Shown here: in pieces, positions 1 to 4,463 of the stretch | Layout: each line of letters begins with the position of its first letter | Numbering within the stretch: position 1 is the stretch's first letter | DNA from: CAZALT01 sp964485515 | GTDB lineage: Bacteria > Actinomycetota > Acidimicrobiia > Acidimicrobiales > Acidimicrobilacustridaceae | Length of the DNA stretch: 6,732 nt | Assembly: GCA_964485515.1 (NCBI GenBank) | Contig: CAZALT010000184.1 | Coordinates: 1-6,732, forward strand | Direction of reading: 5' to 3' | The notes under the pieces: model-generated | The model's input: the letters and a program-made list of their open reading frames with translations, nothing else | What the model was told of the DNA's origin: nothing | The model's database searches: none | Position numbers and translations under genes: made by a program

Positions 1-1
1 G

Positions 2-70
2 CCGCTCGCCGACGTCGTGTTCCTCGACGGCTGGGACCGACCGGCCGCCGATCTCTTCGGTTCCGCCTGA
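2..70 (+). CDS. 3' end of an unidentified plus-strand gene (partial)
   Basis: An open frame enters from the left edge and ends at TGA 68-70, giving 22 residues that finish LFGSA. The codons are almost all G/C-ending and the residues (PLADVVFLDGW at the beginning) look like ordinary protein, so this is probably the C-terminus of a real gene. A GC-rich hairpin begins on the next base after the stop, which supports a gene end here. Too little is visible to name a family. Confidence 0.6.
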   Translation, partial: PLADVVFLDGWDRPAADLFGSA

Positions 71-95
71 CCGCACGCGGCCCGTCGCGTTGCGG
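71..95 (+). terminator. GC-rich stem-loop directly after the stop codon
   Basis: The arms CCGCACGCG (71-79) and CGCGTTGCGG (86-95) pair over nine base pairs with one bulged T and a six-base loop. The stem starts on the base after TGA 68-70. There is no T-tract, which is common for GC-rich actinobacterial terminators, so this is a likely but unproven intrinsic terminator for the left-edge gene. Confidence 0.5.
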
Positions 96-131
96 AGCGA
101 TCGGCCCGTCGGCACCGTACGTCGCAGGTGC

Positions 132-230
132 TCAGTCGCGGGTGTCGCGGGGGTTGTCGAGGAACCACGCGGCGATGGCGGGCCAACCCGCCAGTCGTCG
201 GTTCGCCGCCTCGGCCCGAGGGTCACGCCC
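132..230 (-). pseudogene. Orphan C-terminal gene fragment, unidentified
   Basis: On the minus strand a frame ending in TGA (132-134) reads about 30 residues that look like genuine protein, including GWPAIAAWFLDNPRDTRD just before the stop. Its codons are strongly G/C-ending, while the plus-strand frames over the same bases give only Arg/Pro/Gly-rich text. There is no ATG, GTG or TTG start at a sensible place, and the fragment runs upstream into the 5' end of the VOC gene. It therefore looks like the surviving tail of a gene whose body was lost. The family is not recognised, and the upstream limit near 230 is a guess based on where the protein-like character fades. A chance open frame in GC-rich DNA is the main alternative. 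Confidence 0.4.
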
Positions 231-235
231 CGCTG

Positions 236-241
236 TACATT
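236..241 (+). promoter_or_regulatory. Candidate -10 element for leaderless VOC mRNA
   Basis: TACATT fits the TANNNT -10 pattern and ends six bases before the GTG start at 248. A transcript would then begin at or next to the start codon. No Shine-Dalgarno sequence lies upstream of that GTG, and leaderless mRNAs with a TANNNT box at this distance are well known in actinobacteria. No -35 hexamer is recognisable. Confidence 0.35.
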
Positions 242-247
242 GCCGGC

Positions 248-841
248 GTGTCGCTCCCCGGTTCCGACGACCTCGCCCTCCCGCCGTTGTTCGAGCAGGC
301 GTGGCCCGACGGCGACCACCGGTTCTTCCAGCTGGGCTTCGTGGTCGACGACCTCGTCGACGCGGCGCTGCGGTGGGCGACCGTGTTCGGGGTCGGGCCG
401 TTCCACGTGCTGCCGCGGCGCACCTCGCCGTGCTGGGTCGGCGACACGGCGACCGAGATCGAGCTGCAGGTCGGCGTTGCGCAGGCGGGTCCGGTGCAGA
501 TCGAGCTGATCCGGCAGCACGACGACACGCCGAGCATCTTCCGCGATCACGCCACGGGGACCGGCGGGGCGTTCCACCAGCTGTGCACCGTCACCGGCGA
601 CTACGACGCCAAGGTCGCGCACTACGTGGAGCGGGGCTACGAGGTGGCGACAGAGCTGCGGTCGACGAGTCAGCGGGTGGCGTTCATCGACACGTTCGCC
701 GACTTCGGGTTCTACACCGAGGTGCTCGACCCGGCCCCGGGGTTCCTCGACCAGGTCGCCGCCGTCGCCCGGACCTGCGCCGACTGGGATGGCACCGATC
801 CGGTCCGACTGCTGACCCGCGACGGCTACCGGGTCCCGTGA
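248..841 (+). CDS. VOC-superfamily (glyoxalase/bleomycin-resistance fold) protein
   Basis: A 197-residue protein of the vicinal oxygen chelate type, closest by eye to the Glyoxalase_4 group of methylmalonyl-CoA epimerase-like proteins. It has two beta-alpha-beta-beta-beta modules. The first starts near FFQLGFVVDDL (26-36) and continues to FGVGPFHV (47-54), then QIELIRQ (84-90) and DTPSIFRD (93-100). The second starts at FHQL (109-112) and ends at FYTEVLDP (155-162). Predicted metal-binding positions by family pattern are Gln28, Glu86, His110 and Glu158; Gln replaces the usual first His. The GTG at 248 was chosen because the frame upstream of it is Arg/Pro-rich and unlike the family, and because a -10-like box sits six bases before it. 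The stop overlaps the start of the thioesterase gene by four bases, so the two are probably one transcript. The substrate is unknown; a CoA-ester or small hydrophobic metabolite is an inference from the neighbour. Confidence 0.88.
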   Translation: MSLPGSDDLALPPLFEQAWPDGDHRFFQLGFVVDDLVDAALRWATVFGVGPFHVLPRRTSPCWVGDTATEIELQVGVAQAGPVQIELIRQHDDTPSIFRDHATGTGGAFHQLCTVTGDYDAKVAHYVERGYEVATELRSTSQRVAFIDTFADFGFYTEVLDPAPGFLDQVAAVARTCADWDGTDPVRLLTRDGYRVP

Positions 842-1752
842 GCGACGTTCCGAACATCGACCTCGGGGCGCTGGACGACGCCACGGCGGCGTCGTTCGCG
901 ACGCTGCTGCGCGCCCTGGACCTCGAGGAGGTCGGGGACGACCGCTTCCGCGTCGCCGGGGTGTCCGGTCAGTTCGACAACACCTTCGGTGGTGAGCTCG
1001 TGGCGCAGTCGCTGGTCGCCGCGGGCGCGACGGTCGAGGGCAAGATCGTCAGCTCGGTCCACGCCTCGTTCACGTCGGCGGGCAAGCCCACCGAGCCGGT
1101 GGACCTGCTCGTGCGCCGCACTCGCGACGGTCGATCGATGTCGACGCGGGAGGTGACCCTCGAACAGGCGGGGCGGGTGGTGCTCACGGCGATCGTCTCG
1201 TTCCACCACGACCTCGGCGGCGAGGAGCACCTGGGTGCTTCCGACCCGGCGTCGGATCCGACCGAGCTCCCGCTCTTCCAGGAGTGGGTGGCCCGCACGC
1301 CTCGCCCTGAAGGTAGCCGTACAAGTAGTTGGATCGAGCATCCGCCGCCGCTGGAGATGCGCATCGGCGAGCCTCCGACCTTCCTGGGCGGCCCCCAGTC
1401 GGCGAGTCCACGCTCGCATTGGATGCGCTCGCCGCACGCTCCCGTCGATGGGGCGCTCCATCCCGTGCTGCTCGCCCATGCCAGCGACTACCTCATGCTC
1501 GACATGGCGTTCCGCTCCCATTCGGAGACCTATGCGCCAGGCCGCTTCTTCGGCACCAGCCTCGACCACTCGGTCTGCTTCCACCGACCGGTCCGGTTCG
1601 ACCGGTGGCACCGCCACACCATGGAGCTGGTTGCGCTCACCGGCGAGCGCGGGCTCATCCACGGCACCCTGCACGATCGGGATGGCCACCTCGTCGCGAG
1701 CACCGCGCAGGAGGTCCTCGTGCGCGTCACCGACGCCGCCCCGCAGGCTTGA
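838..1752 (+). CDS. Acyl-CoA thioesterase II family (TesB-like, double hotdog)
   Basis: A 304-residue protein, close to the roughly 286 residues of E. coli TesB. Enzymes of this family hydrolyse acyl-CoA to free acid and CoA in the cytoplasm. The N-terminal hotdog holds FGGELVAQSLVAA (50-62) and VSSVHASFTSAGKP (71-84). The C-terminal hotdog holds HPVLLAHASDY (208-218), GTSLDHSVCFHRP (239-251) and ASTAQEVLVR (287-296). By alignment with TesB the catalytic residues are Asp217, Ser241 (Thr in E. coli, another hydroxyl residue) and Gln291, so all three positions are filled and the enzyme should be active. The start is GTG 838, inside the GTGA overlap with the VOC stop; no Shine-Dalgarno is visible, so translation is probably coupled. 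The residues around 140-205 between the two domains are less conserved than the rest. Physiological substrate is not readable; fatty or steroid side-chain acyl-CoAs are possible. Confidence 0.92.
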   Translation: MSDVPNIDLGALDDATAASFATLLRALDLEEVGDDRFRVAGVSGQFDNTFGGELVAQSLVAAGATVEGKIVSSVHASFTSAGKPTEPVDLLVRRTRDGRSMSTREVTLEQAGRVVLTAIVSFHHDLGGEEHLGASDPASDPTELPLFQEWVARTPRPEGSRTSSWIEHPPPLEMRIGEPPTFLGGPQSASPRSHWMRSPHAPVDGALHPVLLAHASDYLMLDMAFRSHSETYAPGRFFGTSLDHSVCFHRPVRFDRWHRHTMELVALTGERGLIHGTLHDRDGHLVASTAQEVLVRVTDAAPQA

Positions 1753-1889
1753 GGGCTCGCCGCCGCGTCGAGGTCGGTCCCGGCACCGGCGGCTGGCAGT
1801 GGCTCCGCGAACGCGTCAGGGTCCGCAGGGCGTAGCCCGTCGGCGAGGCCCAGCCCGGACGCGCCGCCGGTGACCACGGCGACGGTCAC
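1753..1889 (-). pseudogene. N-terminal remnant of a short-chain dehydrogenase/reductase
   Basis: On the minus strand a GTG (1889-1887) overlaps the SnoaL stop in a GTGA junction. AAGG lies seven bases upstream (1900-1897), a reasonable Shine-Dalgarno. The first residues VAVVTGGASGLGLA carry the classical SDR nucleotide-binding motif TGxxxGxG at the end of the first beta strand. A later AAGAGTDLDAAA resembles the second strand region with its acidic end, although the stretch between is unlike a normal SDR helix. A full SDR has about 250 residues. Here only about 45 codons fit before the 3' end of the convergent thioesterase gene; beyond that the frame stays open to about 1530 but is merely antisense to the thioesterase. 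I infer a truncated, non-functional gene. The intact start, ribosome site and GTGA coupling suggest it was once the second gene of a SnoaL-SDR operon. Confidence 0.65.
1759..1793 (+). terminator. Weak inverted repeat after the thioesterase gene
   Basis: GCCGCCG (1759-1765) and CGGCGGC (1787-1793) form a perfect seven-base-pair stem seven bases after the thioesterase stop. The 21-base loop and lack of a T-tract make it weak, and such repeats arise easily in DNA this GC-rich. It lies inside the SDR remnant on the other strand and could serve both directions. Confidence 0.25.
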
Positions 1890-2350
1890 GCGCCCGCCTT
1901 GCCCTCGGGGTCGGGTCCGGAATCGGGGTCGGGTCCGGAATCGGTCTCGGGCATGACGAACTCGGTGTGCAGCCGGGTGAGCTTGGACGATGCGATGCGC
2001 CAGTCGCCGTCGATCTTCTCGTAGGTCTCGTGGTAGTGGCCGAAGCCATCGAGGCGCATGCCGGTGGGCCACATCACGATGTCGTGCAGCGCCCAGATGC
2101 CGGTGGCGGTCGTGTCGCTGGTGAGCGCGATCTCGGGCATGTGGCCCTGGTGCACGGTCGTGGTGTCGGCCAGGACCTCGCCGAGGTAGGTGAGGAAGGC
2201 GTCGGCGCCGGTGATGGTCTCGCCCCCCGCTTCGGAGGTGTCGATCACCACGTCGTCGGTGAACACCTGGCGGAAGGCGGCCCAGTCCTTGGTGTCGAGG
2301 TGGCGGAAGTACCGCGCCTTGGCCTGCTTGATCGCGTCGATGTCGTCCAT
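1886..2350 (-). CDS. SnoaL-like / NTF2-fold protein
   Basis: A 154-residue protein of the NTF2-like cone fold, of the SnoaL_4 type found in polyketide cyclases, ketosteroid isomerase-like proteins and many uncharacterised actinobacterial proteins. The family pattern is clear: an N-terminal helix IKQAKARYFRHLDTKDW (7-23), then FRQVFTDDVVID (26-37), HQGHMPEI (67-74) facing the pocket, GHYHETYEKIDGDWRI (104-119) and a final strand SSKLTRLH (121-128). The cytoplasmic enzyme could be a lyase, isomerase or hydratase; the reaction cannot be told from sequence. ATG 2350 was chosen because the helix begins right after it and upstream codons are not protein-like. The C-terminal tail (137-150) is an acidic Gly-Pro repeat encoded by an 18-base tandem repeat and is outside the fold. 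Its stop overlaps the start of an SDR remnant, so it probably lost an operon partner. Confidence 0.88.
   Translation of the reverse strand: MDDIDAIKQAKARYFRHLDTKDWAAFRQVFTDDVVIDTSEAGGETITGADAFLTYLGEVLADTTTVHQGHMPEIALTSDTTATGIWALHDIVMWPTGMRLDGFGHYHETYEKIDGDWRIASSKLTRLHTEFVMPETDSGPDPDSGPDPEGKAGA
1905..1944. repeat. 18-bp tandem repeat inside the SnoaL 3' end
   Basis: TCGGGGTCGGGTCCGGAA occurs twice without a mismatch (1905-1922 and 1923-1940), followed by four bases of a third copy. The period is a multiple of three, so it adds a six-residue DSGPDP unit to the C-terminus of the SnoaL-like protein without breaking the frame. It is a probable slippage expansion. Confidence 0.85.
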
Positions 2351-2358
2351 GGCGCCCG

Positions 2359-2364
2359 AACGTA
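2359..2364 (-). promoter_or_regulatory. Candidate -10 element for the SnoaL gene
   Basis: On the minus strand TACGTT (TANNNT) ends eight bases before ATG 2350, and no Shine-Dalgarno is seen between. This is the same arrangement as at the VOC gene and would give a leaderless or nearly leaderless transcript. No convincing -35 hexamer is visible. Confidence 0.3.
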
Positions 2365-2534
2365 GTGAGTGGATCGTCCCCCCGCCGCTCGCTCCCACCC
2401 AAATTGCGTAGATCTTGTGCGGTCTCCGCGCGAGATCAACGCCAGAAGCAGAGAATCGGCAACCACGAGCCCTGCGAGACGCTTCATCGCCGATCCGCCC
2501 TTCCTCGTCCCGACAACGCTGCCCCATCGGGCGG

Positions 2535-2555
2535 TCGACGCCGGTGCCGGGTCGA
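2535..2555 (-). terminator. Candidate stem-loop after the MFS gene
   Basis: TCGAC (2535-2539) pairs with GTCGA (2551-2555), and inside it CCG (2541-2543) pairs with CGG (2548-2550), leaving one bulged G and a four-base loop. It sits five bases past the MFS stop on the minus strand. There is no T-tract. It would separate the MFS transcript from the SnoaL gene, which is consistent with SnoaL having its own promoter. Confidence 0.4.
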
Positions 2556-2559
2556 GCGC

Positions 2560-4158
2560 TCAGCCGAAGTCCATGCCGTCGAGATCTGCGGACGGCGCGA
2601 GGTCAGGCAACCGCATCATGCGGAACGAGTTGGCGAGTCCGACGACCCCGGCGACCAGGGGCACGGCGAGGGCGATCTGGAGGGAGCGGTTGCGGGCGTC
2701 GTCGTTGATGGAGAGGATCTCCGCTTCGATCTCCGGTGGTTGCTCGGTGATGAGCGCGTCGAGCTGGGCGTTGCTCATGATCTCGGCCTCGTCCTCCAGG
2801 ACCGCCGCGATCTCCGCTTGTTGATCGGTCGGGATGACGGTGCTGGCCTCGGTCATGCGGGTGAAGCCGAGCGAGAGCGCCGCGAGCATGAGCCCACCGG
2901 CCATGGCCAGCCCGAACGAGAGCCCGAAGGATCCCGCGGCGGAGTTCACGCCCGCCGCTTCGCTCACGTGTTCCTCGTCGACGGGGGCCAGCGTGTAGTT
3001 GTTGAGCTGTGACACGAGCAGGCCGAGACCGCTGCCGGTGACGATCAACGGGATCACGAGGTACCAGCCGCTGGTGACGCGCGGGACGAGCGGGACGATG
3101 GTCGCGACGCCGACGCTGGTGAGGACGAACCCGGCGCGGACGATGGCCGCCGGACGCCGGCTGCCCGACCTCTTCCCGGCGATGACGGCGACCCCGAACA
3201 TGCTCAGCGACAACGGTGCCAACGAGAGGCCGGCTTGCATGGCGTCGTAGGCGAGCGACATCTGGAGGAAGAGCGGAAGGGCGATCATGGCGCCGCCCAG
3301 GCACACGTTCTGCAGCATGACGCCGGAGATGCCGGCAGTGAAGTTGGGGTGGCGGAACAGGTCGGGGTCGATGAGCGTCTCGCGGCCAGACCGCTTGCGC
3401 CGCACGAGCCACCAGGCGAGGGACCCGAGGGCGACAGCCCCGACGGCCATGAGGAGGCCGACCATCTCGCCGCCCTCCTGCCACACCAGGATCCCGAGGA
3501 CGAGCCCACCCATGCCGAGCACGGAGAGCAACGCGCCGACGAGGTCGACCTTGCGCGGTCCGGTGTAAGCGACGTCGCGGACCAGACCGATCTGGGAGAG
3601 CACGACGGCGATGATCACGACCTCGAGCGCGAACCCGACTCGCCACGACAGGTACGTCGTGACGAACCCACCGAGCAGCGGCCCGACCGCAGCCGCGATG
3701 GCGGCGGCCGCTCCGACGAGGGCATAGGCCTTCTTCTGCGCCGCGCCGGTGAAGTTGCCGTGGATGAGCGACTGCATGGCGGGCAGCAGCAGGGACGCGC
3801 CGAGGCCGCCGATGACCGCCCAGAAGATGATGACGGCGGTGACGCTCTGGGCCAGGGTCATGGCGAGGGCACCGATCGCGTAGGCGCACAATCCGATGAC
3901 GTAGGCCCGCTTGCGGCCGATGAGGTCGCCGACCTTGCTGCTGATGAGGATGAACGCCGCGGACACCAACGCTTCGAGAGCGATGGCTGACTGCACCGCG
4001 CTCGCCGTCGTCTCGAGGTCGGCGATGACCGCGGAGATCGACACGTTCATCAGCGACGTGTCGACCACCAGCACGAACATCGCCATGGCCAGCAGGATCG
4101 CGAGGCGACGACTTCCCGAGGTGTCCGTGCCCGTGTCTGGATCAGACGCTGTGTCCAT
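2560..4158 (-). CDS. MFS transporter, DHA2 (14-TM) drug:H+ antiporter type
   Basis: A 532-residue inner-membrane protein with about 14 hydrophobic segments, the size and layout of DHA2-family exporters (QacA/EmrB type), which use proton influx to expel drugs or metabolites. Visible motifs are the TM1 acidic signature FVLVVDTSLMNVSISAV (28-44, Asp33), motif A in loop 2-3, GDLIGRKR (77-84), and the antiporter motif C in TM5, GPLLGG (159-164), followed by SWRVGF (171-176). The central loop LIDPDLFRHPNF (262-273) is also typical. Between TM13 and TM14 lies an acidic segment of about 60 residues (433-495) containing SNAQLDAL and NDDARNRSLQIALAV; similar segments are common in actinobacterial members. 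The start is ATG 4158, with AAGGGG four bases upstream (4168-4163); an in-frame ATG at 4221 lacks such a site and adds an Arg-rich leader. The substrate cannot be inferred; no adjacent TetR/MarR regulator is present in the window. Confidence 0.93.
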   Translation of the reverse strand: MDTASDPDTGTDTSGSRRLAILLAMAMFVLVVDTSLMNVSISAVIADLETTASAVQSAIALEALVSAAFILISSKVGDLIGRKRAYVIGLCAYAIGALAMTLAQSVTAVIIFWAVIGGLGASLLLPAMQSLIHGNFTGAAQKKAYALVGAAAAIAAAVGPLLGGFVTTYLSWRVGFALEVVIIAVVLSQIGLVRDVAYTGPRKVDLVGALLSVLGMGGLVLGILVWQEGGEMVGLLMAVGAVALGSLAWWLVRRKRSGRETLIDPDLFRHPNFTAGISGVMLQNVCLGGAMIALPLFLQMSLAYDAMQAGLSLAPLSLSMFGVAVIAGKRSGSRRPAAIVRAGFVLTSVGVATIVPLVPRVTSGWYLVIPLIVTGSGLGLLVSQLNNYTLAPVDEEHVSEAAGVNSAAGSFGLSFGLAMAGGLMLAALSLGFTRMTEASTVIPTDQQAEIAAVLEDEAEIMSNAQLDALITEQPPEIEAEILSINDDARNRSLQIALAVPLVAGVVGLANSFRMMRLPDLAPSADLDGMDFG

Positions 4159-4326
4159 GTCGCCCCTTCGTGGCCTGCACGATCTTCGCAGGCGCAGGAC
4201 ACCGATCGCGCGGAGGCGCAACGCGAGCTGGTAGCCGGCCGCCGCGCAGCACCCTCGGCGATCTCATCGATGACGCGACGCGCAGGAGTTTCACGGTCCG
4301 CTTCTTGCTCCGGTCTGCGACTCGGG
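4159..4326 (-). other. Leader of the MFS gene, no gene seen
   Basis: These 168 bases separate the SGNH remnant from the MFS start. The only clear element is the Shine-Dalgarno AAGGGG (4168-4163). Short minus-strand frames across it overlap the MFS start and have no recognisable motif. No promoter hexamers, tRNA or strong hairpin were found, but a promoter for the transporter probably lies here or further upstream. Confidence 0.5.
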
Positions 4327-4463
4327 TCAGCAGGTAGCCGCCGCGATCGCGTCGATGTCGACAACGCCAGCGATCTTCTCGTAGCCGGCGGGGCTGAGGT
4401 GGAGGCGGTCGAGGCCGGGGTCGCACGGAGGGAGACGTTCGACGGCCTGCTCCGAGACCGTGG
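4327..4463 (-). pseudogene. C-terminal remnant of an SGNH/GDSL hydrolase
   Basis: Just after the stop of the lipoprotein gene, a minus-strand frame encodes about 45 residues ending at TGA 4329-4327. They include DRLHLSPAGYEKIA (4410-4369), which matches the last conserved block of SGNH/GDSL esterases, DxxHLSxxGY, carrying the catalytic Asp and His (codons 4410-4408 and 4401-4399). The rest of such an enzyme, including the GDS block with the nucleophile Ser, the Gly block and the Asn block, is missing: upstream the frame runs into the lipoprotein gene, where it only gives Arg/Pro-rich text, and there is no ATG, GTG or TTG start in the short gap. It therefore cannot be an active esterase. The likely origin is a lipase/esterase gene once located directly behind the lipoprotein gene whose 5' part was deleted. 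Two Cys residues (in LPPCDPG and at the very end) remain from what may have been a secreted protein. Confidence 0.7.

Noticed and set aside
128..247. Upstream ATG extending the VOC protein by 40 residues
   Set aside because: The added sequence is Arg/Gly/Pro-rich and foreign to the family; GTG 248 begins normal protein.
826..1689. Long open frame antisense to the thioesterase gene
   Set aside because: Arg/His/Glu-rich text with no family motif; a typical antisense shadow of a GC-rich gene, while the sense frame has clear TesB motifs.
2245..2487. Small minus-strand protein beginning MKRLAGLVVADSLLLAL, resembling a signal peptide
   Set aside because: It has no convincing ribosome site, turns into Arg/Ser/Thr-rich text after about 35 residues and overlaps the start of the SnoaL gene in another frame.
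2603..3889. 428-codon minus-strand frame and a 251-codon plus-strand frame (3235-3990) across the transporter gene
   Set aside because: Both are low-complexity shadows of the MFS reading frame, which has clear membrane segments and motifs A and C.
4159..4221. Upstream ATG at 4221 as the MFS start
   Set aside because: It adds an Arg-rich leader and has no ribosome site; ATG 4158 has AAGGGG at a proper distance and begins the usual short acidic tail before TM1.
4050..4364. Minus-strand frame across the MFS leader containing RVIDEIAEGAARR
   Set aside because: It overlaps both the MFS start and the SGNH remnant, and the rest of its translation is not protein-like.
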